Below are positions 50,264-60,238 of a DNA stretch of 64,000 nucleotides, piece after piece; position 1 is the first letter of the stretch; each line of letters opens with the position of its first letter. Under the pieces are notes generated by a model. The model saw only the letters and a list, made by a program, of their open reading frames with translations. It had not been told where the DNA came from and searched no databases. A program made the position numbers and the translations under genes. The DNA is taken from NCBI RefSeq assembly GCF_030694375.1, contig NZ_JAUXYL010000041.1, positions 1-64,000 of the forward strand. The letters are read 5' to 3'. Source of the stretch: Algoriphagus sp. GTDB taxonomy: Bacteria > Bacteroidota > Bacteroidia > Cytophagales > Cyclobacteriaceae.

Positions 50264-52969
50264 GTGAAAATCTGGAAGAGTCTTTTGGTTCTGATTGGAA
50301 TAACCCTTTTCTCACTGGGCGGATACTGGCTGTATGAAAATTACTTTTATTCCGGCAAAATCAATAGCCTGGAACTCATCCAGCCCGATGCGATTTTTGT
50401 TTTTGAGACCTACCAAGCCGACCAAACATGGAATGAATTGGTCAATCAGCCGGTTTGGCAAATTCTTTCTCAATTGCCAGCCTTTTCTAAAACAGCCAAT
50501 CAATTGGTCAGTTTGGATAGTCTCACTGGGGCAAATGGACAGGTTTCCAAGACCCTTCGTGGAAAGCAAGTCACCATCAGCTACCATTCCATCGGTATAG
50601 ACAGCTTTGAACTTTTATACTCCATAAACTTCGGGGCAAACTCCCCACTGAATTTTCTGGAAGAAATAAAAAGTCGCCTTCCAAAAAACATTCGCATACA
50701 AAACAGAAAATACAGTGATCAGGAAGTTTTCGAATTTTTTGGAACAGGAAACTCCAGAAAATGGACTGTAACGATCTTGGGCAATGTCATACTTGCTTCT
50801 GCCTCCTCCTTCATCGTTGAGGAAGCGATAAGACTTTACATTAGTTCTGACCAAAATTCTCTAGCCTCAAAATTAGGAGACGAGCTCAAGAAAGGATCGG
50901 GATTGGGAAGATTGATCTTCTCGGCTAAGGGAGTTTCGAAATTTCTGGAAGGTATCGGGACAGAAAGGGGAAATTCAACTGTCAAGGAACTTGCCTTAAA
51001 TGAATCAATTTTTGCTTTGAACCTGACATTTGAAGACGGTCTACTTACCTTCAAAGGACCCGCACTACTAGGAGCAGAAATCAATTTCACTCCCTCGGTA
51101 AGGGCAAATTTCCCTGACCTCCAAAAACTGATCTCCAACAGAACTCAGGCACTTACTCAGATCAATCTGGATGGGATTTTTGAGTCTCAAAAACTTCAGA
51201 ATGCCGCATTTTCACCTAAGTCAACTATCAGCGGGGAAATCCAAAACCGTCTTACTGACCGGGGATTTTTGGATAATTTTTCGGGAGAATTCTATTTCCT
51301 TCAATTAGAAAGTTTGGGAAATCAGAATGATAATTTGGTAATCTTGGCGAAAGCACTAGACCCGGCACAGACCTTTGCCTTTCTCAAAGAATTCAGAAAT
51401 GGAACAGATCAGGATCAATCTGACTTCTATCGTGATTCGGAAATTCTGTTTTTCCCTGAGGAAGAGTTTCCCGCCCATTTATTCAATGGAAAATTTCCGG
51501 GATTTCCTCAGACACATATCAGTCTGATTGGCGAAATCCTGGTAATGACCAATTCATCGGCTGGAATGAAACTCATATTGGATGATTTGGCTTCGGGAAA
51601 CACCTGGGCAAAAGTCCCAGAATCGGCTCCGGGAAATCGGGCAATAAATCCGGCTGCGGGATACTCCAAAACTTTCATTTTGGATAAAATTTGGAAAAAA
51701 TGGGAAGTCAAAAGCAATCCTGCCTGGAGTCCTTTTCTTCAAATTTATGCTTCCGTATTTAAAACATTCCCTTACCTAAGTTTTAGGATCAATCAAATCG
51801 GAGGGAAACCAGAGGCAACTTTGAGCATCCCCTATCAGACAGCAAACTTGGTTCCAGTAAAAGAAACAACTGGATTAAGCTTAGTTCCATCCAGAACTAT
51901 AACCCTTCCCGAAAAAATAATTTACGGCCCTAAAGGCATCCTTAATTTCAATGATAAGACTGAAGATTTAGTCTTGCAGGATGCCAATCATATTTTGTAT
52001 TTGGTTAATTCTGGTGGAGAAATTGTTTATTCCCAGCAACTGACAGGCCCAATAGTTTCGGATGCATTTCAGATTGATTTTTTGAAAAACGGAAAGCTTC
52101 AATTGCTTGTAGCCACTTCTGACAAACTTTATGCGATCGATCGGTTGGGAAATTCACTTCCGGGCTTCCCATTGTACCTTGGAAATGAAAAAATAACGTA
52201 TCTAAGCCTTGCTGACTATGACAATTCCCGTGATTACCGTTACTTCTTAGCGACAGAATCAGGAAATCTCTGGCTTTTAGACCGAACCGGAAAGGATTTG
52301 GAAGGTTGGAACCCCTTGAAATTGGGAAAGAAACCAGTCTTGGCGCCACGACATATCCGTGTACCCGGTAAAGGAGACTTCATGGTCTCACAGACCGAAG
52401 GCGGAAAAGTTCACTTCTTCAATCGAAGAGGCGAAAACCAGGCTGGCTCCCCTCTCGTGCTCGGAAAAGAATTTGTGTCCCCGATCAATATCACCACAGG
52501 AATTGGAGGGAATACCTTGAAAATCTCAGCCATATCGCAAACGGGAGAATTGATCCATGCCAGCTTCGGAGGAGAGATCACTTACAGAACGCAACTCGTC
52601 AAAGCCGACAAGGATAATCGCTTTGTCTTATTGGCGGATCAATCGGGACATTCCGAGATTATTTTATCAAGGCAATATTCAAAAACGCTAATCCTGAATG
52701 AACAGGAAAAAGTATTGTTTACACTGCCAATTTCAGGTGAAAAGGTAGGGTTTGGCTATTTTGATTTTGGCTCAGATAGGAAAATAATCGCAGTTTCTGA
52801 TTCTGAACAGGGATTTGGTTACTTATATAATCTCCAGGGAACAATGCTGACCACCACTCCTCTGGAGAGTGAGGGAGCGATTCAAATCAGTCATCAACCT
52901 ACCCGAAATCAATATGCCATCCGGACAGTCAGTGGACGCCGTATGATGGAGTACCTCATGCCTGATTGA
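50264..52969 (+). CDS. Large membrane-anchored protein with C-terminal propeller-like region
   Basis: A 901-residue protein of unknown function that starts with GTG (50264); the next ATG would remove the membrane segment. Residues 5-25 form a single anchor helix, leaving the rest outside the cytoplasm. The first 540 residues are a mixed alpha/beta region with ligand-like folds, resembling the DUF3352-type substrate-binding layout seen in this phylum. The last 330 residues have repeated strands with D/G turns such as LYAIDRLGNSLPGFPLYLG and LWLLDRTGKDLEGWNPLKLG, a pattern of PQQ/VCBS-like propellers. No enzyme motif is recognised. It is upstream of an mscS gene with a 7-base-arm hairpin between (52991-53019). 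Confidence 0.55.
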   Translation: MKIWKSLLVLIGITLFSLGGYWLYENYFYSGKINSLELIQPDAIFVFETYQADQTWNELVNQPVWQILSQLPAFSKTANQLVSLDSLTGANGQVSKTLRGKQVTISYHSIGIDSFELLYSINFGANSPLNFLEEIKSRLPKNIRIQNRKYSDQEVFEFFGTGNSRKWTVTILGNVILASASSFIVEEAIRLYISSDQNSLASKLGDELKKGSGLGRLIFSAKGVSKFLEGIGTERGNSTVKELALNESIFALNLTFEDGLLTFKGPALLGAEINFTPSVRANFPDLQKLISNRTQALTQINLDGIFESQKLQNAAFSPKSTISGEIQNRLTDRGFLDNFSGEFYFLQLESLGNQNDNLVILAKALDPAQTFAFLKEFRNGTDQDQSDFYRDSEILFFPEEEFPAHLFNGKFPGFPQTHISLIGEILVMTNSSAGMKLILDDLASGNTWAKVPESAPGNRAINPAAGYSKTFILDKIWKKWEVKSNPAWSPFLQIYASVFKTFPYLSFRINQIGGKPEATLSIPYQTANLVPVKETTGLSLVPSRTITLPEKIIYGPKGILNFNDKTEDLVLQDANHILYLVNSGGEIVYSQQLTGPIVSDAFQIDFLKNGKLQLLVATSDKLYAIDRLGNSLPGFPLYLGNEKITYLSLADYDNSRDYRYFLATESGNLWLLDRTGKDLEGWNPLKLGKKPVLAPRHIRVPGKGDFMVSQTEGGKVHFFNRRGENQAGSPLVLGKEFVSPINITTGIGGNTLKISAISQTGELIHASFGGEITYRTQLVKADKDNRFVLLADQSGHSEIILSRQYSKTLILNEQEKVLFTLPISGEKVGFGYFDFGSDRKIIAVSDSEQGFGYLYNLQGTMLTTTPLESEGAIQISHQPTRNQYAIRTVSGRRMMEYLMPD

Positions 52970-53035
52970 GGATGGAAACTTGGGTGGCCCTTCAGGATTA
53001 AGTAACTTGCAGTCCTGAAATCAACACTATAGCTG

Positions 53036-54691
53036 ATGTCCAAAAAGTTTTTCCTGCTTTCGCTTTTTCTTTTCGCCCTTCATTCTTCTGCGTTTTCACA
53101 ACTCATAACTGACAGCAAAACAGAACTTCAAATCGAAGAAGGGATCAACCTAGGTTCTCCTTATCACACCACTCTAACTTTTTTCTACAACCTCGACAAA
53201 AATCATTTTTTTCCAAAGCGCGCAGCAAGGACATTGGATCTGCAAGGCAATGACAGTGACCCTGAGGAACTCGCCATCAAGCTGCAACAGATCTTTGAAG
53301 GTAAAGGCCTGGTCATCCGAACAAGTGAAGTCCCAAACGATGCCAACTTTGTAGATTCTACTGCAAACGGAGAACATAAATTCTATTTTGACCGAACAAA
53401 ACTGCCCGGGATCTTTCTTGAAAAAAAGGGAAGTCAATGGAAATTCTCATCCTTCTCAGTCAGCCAAATTCAAAAACTTCATAAGGAAACCTATCCTTAC
53501 GGGAGCGATAAACTATTGAATATTCTTCCCAAGATTGGGACCGATGAATATCTGGGACTTCAACTTTGGCAATTGGTCGGGATTACTTTTTTGATTTTCC
53601 TCACCTTTCTTGCCCACTTGATTTTCACTTTTCTGGTTGACAAAGGGCTGATCTATTTCCTGGACCGATTGGGATACGGATACATCGGTGAGAATTACCT
53701 GCTTCCCGTTGCCAAAATCACCAGCTTTTACCTCATCGTACTGCTGCTGTCATTGCTGATCCGGATATTGCAATTGCCAGTGGAAATCTATGCCTGGATT
53801 ATCCCCGTATTTGACACCCTGAAGCCGTTTTTGATCACGGTGATTTTCTATAAAATCGTCGATGTCATTGCGGCATATTTTGCAAGTTTGGCAGCCAAAA
53901 CCGAATCCACACTCGATGACCAATTAGTCCCGCTGATTCGTAAGACACTAAAAGCTTTGGTTATTTTGGTTGGAACCTTATTCATCCTGCGGGACGGGCT
54001 CAACCTTGATATTCTCCCATTTCTTACCGGAATTTCTATTGGAGGTGTCGCCATCGCTTTAGCCGCTCAGGATACTATCAAAAACTTTTTTGGCTCTATC
54101 ATGATCTTCATTGACAAACCCTTTCAGGTAGGAGATTGGGTGACCTCAGGGGAAATTGACGGAACTGTCGAGGAAGTCGGATTTCGATCTACGCGTATTC
54201 GTACATTCAGAAATTCGGTAATGTATGTGCCTAATGGGAAAATCGCCGATGCTGTCGTGGACAATCATGGTCTCCGGCAATACCGCAGATTTTTTACCAC
54301 ACTAACCATCACGTATGACACTCCTCCGGAGCTGATCGAGGAGTTTGTCAATGGACTTCATGAAATCGTATTGGCTCATCCAATGACCCGCAAGGATTAC
54401 TTCAACATCTTCTTCAACAATCTCTCGGCCTACAGTCAGGATGTAATGTTTTACATTTTCTTTGAGGTACCGACATGGCCTGAAGAACTCAAGGCAAGAC
54501 ACGAAATTCTAATTCAGATTGTCAAACTTGCCAATACATTGGGGGTTCGCTTTGCTTTCCCTACCCAAACCCTTCACATGGAATCGTTCCCCGAAAAGAG
54601 TGGGCTTGCTCCATCCTATCCCGGTCAGGATGAATACAAGGCTCGGTTAAATCAGTTTGTAACGAATGAGTTGACGAAGAAACCCAAATAA
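53036..54691 (+). CDS. MscS-type mechanosensitive ion channel with periplasmic domain
   Basis: A 551-residue channel. After a signal-type N-terminus (FFLLSLFLFALHSSAFSQ) comes a soluble region of about 150 residues, then four or more membrane helices (LVGITFLIFLTFLAHLIFTFLV, near 180), the pore helix GISIGGVAIALAAQDTIKNFFGS (about 335-357), and the C-terminal MscS beta domain (IFIDKPFQVGDWVTSGEIDGTVEEVGFRST). It should open under membrane tension to release osmolytes. The gene ends 1 base from the stop of the converging MG-type gene. Confidence 0.88.
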   Translation: MSKKFFLLSLFLFALHSSAFSQLITDSKTELQIEEGINLGSPYHTTLTFFYNLDKNHFFPKRAARTLDLQGNDSDPEELAIKLQQIFEGKGLVIRTSEVPNDANFVDSTANGEHKFYFDRTKLPGIFLEKKGSQWKFSSFSVSQIQKLHKETYPYGSDKLLNILPKIGTDEYLGLQLWQLVGITFLIFLTFLAHLIFTFLVDKGLIYFLDRLGYGYIGENYLLPVAKITSFYLIVLLLSLLIRILQLPVEIYAWIIPVFDTLKPFLITVIFYKIVDVIAAYFASLAAKTESTLDDQLVPLIRKTLKALVILVGTLFILRDGLNLDILPFLTGISIGGVAIALAAQDTIKNFFGSIMIFIDKPFQVGDWVTSGEIDGTVEEVGFRSTRIRTFRNSVMYVPNGKIADAVVDNHGLRQYRRFFTTLTITYDTPPELIEEFVNGLHEIVLAHPMTRKDYFNIFFNNLSAYSQDVMFYIFFEVPTWPEELKARHEILIQIVKLANTLGVRFAFPTQTLHMESFPEKSGLAPSYPGQDEYKARLNQFVTNELTKKPK

Positions 54692-54692
54692 T

Positions 54693-56357
54693 CTAAGGGT
54701 TGGTTGAGAATTTTCTCCTTGCTATCCGGACTTCCCCACTTGAATCCAAATACCTAACCCAAACCAAAAAGTCCCCGCTTAATTCGGATGTCTGGATACT
54801 TTCGCCCTTTGCTTTTCCCCAAAACAATACGGTCCTGAAATCGGGAAATTTACCGCCATCCCCGGGTTTTGTGAACTGTGATTTATCAAGCTCGATTTTT
54901 GGCTGAAGACCGAAATAATCAAAAAAACGAGCGCTTGGAGTCAGTGGGTAAAGTCCAAAATTATTTCCAAAGCTACTAAAGCTTAGCACTCCCGGATAGG
55001 CCCGGTCATTGAGATAGAATTCCCGATTGAGGACTTCCAGTTTGCTTAGAAATTTGGGATTGAAGCCGGAGAGCAAATCCGAATCAAAGACCGGCATTGC
55101 ATCGATAAGGATTAATGGATTGGCATCGAAAACATTTTTCACTGCTTCATTCAAAAGTCGAAATTCCTTCTTCTTATCGCGAATCCGGACAGAAACACTT
55201 GGAACATATTCCCGAAAGACAGTCTCGACGGTTTCAAATCGTGTGTAATCATCTAAAGAAAACGTGTAATCGGCAACAAATCCTGTAACAACCTCCAGTG
55301 AATCACTGTCATATTTCTCCACAAAATAGGATTCAACAGCTGCTGCTTTTTGGAGTTGCGAAAGAAAAGTTAACTCGGTTTTTGGAATCGAGAGAACTGG
55401 AAAATTAAAATCCTGACGGAATTTCGTTTTAACCACAGGAGAAATGATTTCGAGACCTTCCATTTCAGCACCATCTTCCAGCTGGATAACGAGTCTGTCC
55501 CAGTGTGAAAGGCCTCCTGCATCAAATAGAATCTGTCCCTTTACATCGGCACGGTCAGTGTACAGTGCACTTTGCTTTCCATGGAGTGAGAGAAAATAGG
55601 TCAAACTCGTATCAGCCTGAGGGACTCTTGATTCCACAATGTGTCCAAAAAGCTCAGGTAAAAGTGGCCTTTGTTCAATTTCAACATAGGCCTCTCTGGA
55701 ATTAATTTGACGCTGCTCTTCTTCCAAATACGAGTTGGAAATGGAAACCCCCGAGGAAATAATCTCTGCAGAATTGTCAAACGAAAGCAGAAATGTGGAG
55801 CCTACTTTGGGGTTTGCTTCACTCAACTGTATTAAATCTGACGATGTTCCTCCTGATCTTTTTGGAATTAATTCATTTGTCCCAGCCGTTTTGGGGGGAA
55901 TTTTTGGATTGATTACTGTAACGAATTGCTGAGCAATCCCAATTTCCAAATCAAGATATGGGCTGATCCTCGTGTAGACTCTGAGTAAATAGTGGTCAGA
56001 AGGAATGGCTGTCGAAAGCAGTAAATAATTCAAGGCCTTGCCCTCCTCCAACGGGATTTTGGCGTAAGCTACCGAATTTGAAAAGCGATCCACCAACTCC
56101 ACATAAAGGACTTTTGAGGGGCTTGGCTTTTGATCTCCTTTTACCTCAGCTTCCAACCAGATTTTTTCCCCAACCAAAAAGAGCGTTTTGGGAATTTGAA
56201 AGGATACATTTTCTTTTGGTCTATTGACTCCTTGTGCTTTACCTGAGGAGAACGTGATCAGTAGCAAGACAATCATCCCAAATAAGGAAAAGAATCGCTT
56301 CCTGAAAATCGAATCAAAATATCCGATCAATGCTATTTCTCTTGGTCGTCTAATCAT
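54693..56357 (-). CDS. Macroglobulin/TonB-plug-like exported protein
   Basis: A 554-residue protein starting at ATG 56357, which overlaps the DUF4249 stop by 8 bases (ATGATTAG). The N-terminus has a hydrophobic segment (LFGMIVLLLITFSSGKAQG). Residues about 30-130 look like a macroglobulin-type MG2 domain (VSFQIPKTLFLVGEKIWLEAEV ... SDHYLLRVYTRI), and the last 120 residues resemble a TonB plug: NPLILIDAMPVFDSDLLSGFNPKFLSKLEVLN. Such proteins follow TonB-receptor/DUF4249 pairs in Bacteroidota and probably help to hand over or assemble the substrate. Substrate unknown. Confidence 0.7.
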   Translation of the reverse strand: MIRRPREIALIGYFDSIFRKRFFSLFGMIVLLLITFSSGKAQGVNRPKENVSFQIPKTLFLVGEKIWLEAEVKGDQKPSPSKVLYVELVDRFSNSVAYAKIPLEEGKALNYLLLSTAIPSDHYLLRVYTRISPYLDLEIGIAQQFVTVINPKIPPKTAGTNELIPKRSGGTSSDLIQLSEANPKVGSTFLLSFDNSAEIISSGVSISNSYLEEEQRQINSREAYVEIEQRPLLPELFGHIVESRVPQADTSLTYFLSLHGKQSALYTDRADVKGQILFDAGGLSHWDRLVIQLEDGAEMEGLEIISPVVKTKFRQDFNFPVLSIPKTELTFLSQLQKAAAVESYFVEKYDSDSLEVVTGFVADYTFSLDDYTRFETVETVFREYVPSVSVRIRDKKKEFRLLNEAVKNVFDANPLILIDAMPVFDSDLLSGFNPKFLSKLEVLNREFYLNDRAYPGVLSFSSFGNNFGLYPLTPSARFFDYFGLQPKIELDKSQFTKPGDGGKFPDFRTVLFWGKAKGESIQTSELSGDFLVWVRYLDSSGEVRIARRKFSTNP

Positions 56358-57498
56358 TTTTCCAAAAATCAGGTACTGTTCGGGAAGCGTACAGGGTGCA
56401 ATCGGCACATTTTCTTTCTGTTGGATAATACCCTACTATGGTGGTGCCCTCCATCAATTCGCGGGCAGGGACTACCACTCCGGCGGCAAAAGCTGACTGA
56501 TACGCTGGAAATCGGACAGGCTCTTCCGCAACTATACAACCACTGAAAATAGGGTTGGTATAACCCCATGGGGAAACATCACTGAGGTTGATGTAAATTC
56601 TACGCTGCTTGATCACCCCCATGCTGATTTGACCGAGCACAAGGATATTGGAGTTGCCGACAGCTTTGATATTTCCAGAAATCTGTGAAGGTAAGGGACT
56701 GAAGATTGACCCGATATCCTCGGTATTTCTTTTTAGGGTTTCCCAAAATTTTACTGCATTTGCATCGATTGCCTTTTGGGAAATCAGAATACTGTATCGC
56801 TCCTGAATTCGCTCATCTCCAACCGGTATTTCGGCAATAGTTTTTCTGAAAACCACCTGATTTTGAAATCTTGAACTTGTCTCCAACAAAATATCGGGGT
56901 TTTGCTCGCTTTTAAAGCAAAGCGAAATCTGTTCAGCCTGAGTTCTGTCTCTGACATTTCTGGTGGCCGGATCATAGATGTAGTTCGTTCTGATTCGAGG
57001 TCGGAAAATCCAGGTCTCTTCATACGTCCAAAGGAAATCATCAGCAGCCTCATTCCCTTGGGTATTGACATAGACCTCCACTCCTTCTTGGTCTCTTACA
57101 AAACCGGCATCGATAATATCAGGCGTGATGATGGGTCGGATCAGAGTAGATTCAAAACGCTCTCCGCCTCGCAGGACGATTTCCAGTCGATAGTTGGCAT
57201 TTTCAGGAAGGTCACGGGCGAAGACATAAACGCCCGGTACTTTTTCAGCCAGTGAAAAAGCCGCACCGCTTTCGGAGTATAAGTTCACACTCGCTCCAAT
57301 CTCCGGCGCAAAAGTCGTCTTAGCGTCTATCGGAACAGTTCTGCTGATCCGAAGTTCGCTCTCCAGCCCTTCTGTATCGAGGTATCCCTCCACTACCAAT
57401 ACCGAAGTGAGCTGTTGGGGAATTTCAGGATCAAAAGGTTCCCTACAGGCAAAAAGCCCAAAAATCAAAGCAAGAAGACCTAGGATATTCGCTCGCAT
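56350..57498 (-). CDS. DUF4249 lipoprotein, TonB-receptor partner
   Basis: A 382-residue lipoprotein (LALIFGLFAC, Cys18) of family DUF4249: FDPEIPQQLTSVLVVEGYLDTEG (about 22-44), LRISRTVPID near 50, the strand-rich middle (ENANYRLEIVLRGGERFESTLI), and the Cys pair near the end (ERKCADCTLYASRTVPDFW). DUF4249 proteins are the usual companions of non-SusC TonB-dependent receptors and play a role comparable to SusD. It shares one base with the stop of the receptor gene upstream and overlaps the next gene by 8 bases. Confidence 0.85.
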   Translation of the reverse strand: MRANILGLLALIFGLFACREPFDPEIPQQLTSVLVVEGYLDTEGLESELRISRTVPIDAKTTFAPEIGASVNLYSESGAAFSLAEKVPGVYVFARDLPENANYRLEIVLRGGERFESTLIRPIITPDIIDAGFVRDQEGVEVYVNTQGNEAADDFLWTYEETWIFRPRIRTNYIYDPATRNVRDRTQAEQISLCFKSEQNPDILLETSSRFQNQVVFRKTIAEIPVGDERIQERYSILISQKAIDANAVKFWETLKRNTEDIGSIFSPLPSQISGNIKAVGNSNILVLGQISMGVIKQRRIYINLSDVSPWGYTNPIFSGCIVAEEPVRFPAYQSAFAAGVVVPARELMEGTTIVGYYPTERKCADCTLYASRTVPDFWKND

Positions 57499-60230
57499 CA
57501 GAATCTGAAATTATAAGTGATGAATGGAATAGGCTCTGCGAATATCGAAAGCTTATACCCCTGCAATTTTCCTCCTTCCGGAATATAATACACAGAAAAA
57601 GGATTGTCCCTTCCCAAAATGTTGTATACCCCGAATGACCAGGAGGCGTGCGCCAGCTTTTTGACTTTGTGGTTTCCCTCCAGATTTACTGAAAAATCCA
57701 TTCGAAAATAATCCGGAATTCGGACTGAATTACGATCCCCGAAATACACGCGTTCCGACCCCCCATACTCAAACTTGGCAATGGGCAACGTGACGGGGCG
57801 GCCAGTACTGTATTTTCCGGCAAGGGTTGTATTTACTCTTCGGCTCAGTTCATAATTCAGCACGACGTTGGCATTGTGGGGCTGATCAAAATTACTCGGA
57901 TACCATTCCGACCGGTTGATTTGCTCCTTCCCTTCGCGTGGATCGGTCTGTAAGAGGGATCTACTGTAGGTGTAGGCGACTGATCCGTTCAGTTTTCCTG
58001 TGGATTTCTTAAGAAAGAGTTCCAATCCATAGGCCTTACCTTTGGTAACCAGGACATCTTGTTCGATGCGGTCGTTTAGGATAATCGATGCTCCGGACCG
58101 ATAGTCCAAAAGGTTCTCCATCGTACGATAATAAACTTCCGCAGAAAACTCGACCGCATTGTTTTTAAGATTCTGAAAATAGCCCAGTGCGTATTGAATT
58201 CCTCTTTGCGGAGCAATGAACGCATCACTCAACTTCCAGGTATCGGTAGGCGTGATCACAGATGAATTACTCAGCAGGTGGATATTCTGTCGCATGGTAT
58301 TCACTCCCGCTTTGATGGATGACCAATTGGTCAAGGCATACCGACCTGACAAACGGAACTCAGGGCCATGATAAGTGTTGACCAGTTCACCGGAACTGTA
58401 GTTTTGCTCACCGATGATATTTTGTGGCAAATTTGGCTCGCCAGATGCATAAATAGGCAAAGTCTGCGGGCCAAAGTATCCATACAAATTGTATCGCAAC
58501 CCTCCGGAGATTGTAAGCTGTTCATTGACTTCAAATTCGTCTCCAAAAAAGAGGGAAGTCTCCAATGCCCTCTCGGTAGGCACATCATCAGGAATGACAA
58601 TACTCTCTGACCCAAAAGGAGCTATTTTCCCCGGATTCAAATCATACCAAATGGAATGAACCCCATAAGTGAAAATGTGGCGTTCACCTTTTTCCTGACG
58701 AAACTGGGCCTTGAGAAAACGCTGACGGATATCGAAATTGTACCGGTAAGAATTCAATGGATTATCCTCTCCCTGAACCTGAAAATCGTAGGCATCTTGT
58801 CCAACCGAAAAGGTTGCCTCCACCCGGTCATTGAAATAATGTATCCAGGACAGTGCGAAATTTTGGTTGGAATAGCTGTAAACCGTATCGGGATCAAACT
58901 GGAACTCATCTTCACTGTAATATCCGGTAAACCTTAAAATATTTTTCTCATTGACCTGATGCTGAATAGTGCCATTGAAATCAGCAAAAAATGCCCTACT
59001 CGCTCCTAGATCTGCTCGATCCTCCAAATAATCCAACAACCAATCTGAATAGGTCATTCTAGCACCTACTATAAAGGTGGTCTTTTGTCCAATTGGTCCA
59101 TCCAAACTCAATCTACTCGTCAGGGGACCGATCCCTCCTGATCCCCCGATTTTATCGGTTCTTCCCAGCTTTGGAGTGACCTGCAGGACGGATGATAATC
59201 TTCCTCCATAACTCGCCGGAATTCCTGCCTTGTATAATTCCACACCCTCCACCATATCAGAGTTGACTGAGGAGAAAAATCCAAATAAATGAGAAGGATT
59301 GAATAGGGTGTTTTGATCATACAAAATCAAATTTTGGTCAGCGGCACCTCCGCGCACATTGAAGCCTACGCTTGCTTCGCCCGCTGTATTTACTCCTGGC
59401 ATGGTAAGGATTCCTTTCAATATATCGACTTCGCCCATCACGGAGGGGAGTTTTCTCATTTGTTGGGCAGTAAGAGACTGAACCCCCATCTCAGGGCGGG
59501 AGACATTGGTCAAAGCGCCTGACCGGACTATCACTTCACTAAGCGAAAACACACCCTCTCCAATACTCATATTCAGCTCACCGTCTCCTTGGAGATCGAT
59601 CAGCCGCTGCTCGGTATAGCCTCCAATATTTTGAACCAAAATCGTCTGATTGCCCTTCAGTATAGTCAGCTCATAGCGTCCTTGCTGATCGGTAATAGTT
59701 TGTGTTTGGCTAAGTTTCTCGTACACTACAGCACCTTGGATGGCTTGTCCTTTCTCAAGACTTAAGACCTGACCGCGGATTTTTGCAGTGGCACTGCCGC
59801 CACTTGGCACTCCAATTACGTACCTTCTATTTCTGACAAATTCATCTTCTGATCCGGCCGATTCCCCGGATTGATTTCCTGAAGTTTGGCTAAAAAAAGT
59901 GTCCGGAAAGTCCACCGACAATTTTACTCCCTTGCTGATGAAAACTTCTCCTACCTTCGAGATGGAAAATTTAAGGTCTGATTGTGAAAAAATCAGCCCG
60001 AGTACATCCTCCAACTTATCGTTATTGGCTTGCAGATTAACTGTCAGACCCGCTATATCTGCTTTTTTAAAGAAAAATCGATAGTTGGTTTCTTCTTCCA
60101 CCTTTTCCATAAATCGCTCAAAAGTGACTCCGGGATAAAATCCGGAGATTCTTTCAGGAGCTTGCTGCGCAAAAGAAAAAGTCGAAATTATACACAGCAA
60201 GAATACTAACACTTTGGTGAAAAGTCTCAT
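57498..60230 (-). CDS. TonB-dependent receptor with N-terminal STN domain
   Basis: A 910-residue outer-membrane transporter. After the signal (VFLLCIISTFSFAQQ) come an STN domain (GVTFERFMEKVEEETNYRFFFKKAD, about 34-58, through VGEVFISKG, about 103), a carboxypeptidase-like beta-sandwich (AKIRGQVLSLEKGQAIQGAVVYE, about 148-170), the plug (GVFSLSEVIVRSGAL ... ELYKAGIPASYGGRLSSVLQV, about 231-350), and a long beta-barrel ending in FAEPIPFITYNFRF with terminal Phe. STN domains usually signal to an anti-sigma factor, but no sigma/anti-sigma genes lie here. Second gene of a four-gene operon. Confidence 0.9.
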   Translation of the reverse strand: MRLFTKVLVFLLCIISTFSFAQQAPERISGFYPGVTFERFMEKVEEETNYRFFFKKADIAGLTVNLQANNDKLEDVLGLIFSQSDLKFSISKVGEVFISKGVKLSVDFPDTFFSQTSGNQSGESAGSEDEFVRNRRYVIGVPSGGSATAKIRGQVLSLEKGQAIQGAVVYEKLSQTQTITDQQGRYELTILKGNQTILVQNIGGYTEQRLIDLQGDGELNMSIGEGVFSLSEVIVRSGALTNVSRPEMGVQSLTAQQMRKLPSVMGEVDILKGILTMPGVNTAGEASVGFNVRGGAADQNLILYDQNTLFNPSHLFGFFSSVNSDMVEGVELYKAGIPASYGGRLSSVLQVTPKLGRTDKIGGSGGIGPLTSRLSLDGPIGQKTTFIVGARMTYSDWLLDYLEDRADLGASRAFFADFNGTIQHQVNEKNILRFTGYYSEDEFQFDPDTVYSYSNQNFALSWIHYFNDRVEATFSVGQDAYDFQVQGEDNPLNSYRYNFDIRQRFLKAQFRQEKGERHIFTYGVHSIWYDLNPGKIAPFGSESIVIPDDVPTERALETSLFFGDEFEVNEQLTISGGLRYNLYGYFGPQTLPIYASGEPNLPQNIIGEQNYSSGELVNTYHGPEFRLSGRYALTNWSSIKAGVNTMRQNIHLLSNSSVITPTDTWKLSDAFIAPQRGIQYALGYFQNLKNNAVEFSAEVYYRTMENLLDYRSGASIILNDRIEQDVLVTKGKAYGLELFLKKSTGKLNGSVAYTYSRSLLQTDPREGKEQINRSEWYPSNFDQPHNANVVLNYELSRRVNTTLAGKYSTGRPVTLPIAKFEYGGSERVYFGDRNSVRIPDYFRMDFSVNLEGNHKVKKLAHASWSFGVYNILGRDNPFSVYYIPEGGKLQGYKLSIFAEPIPFITYNFRF

Positions 60231-60238
60231 AGGGCAGC

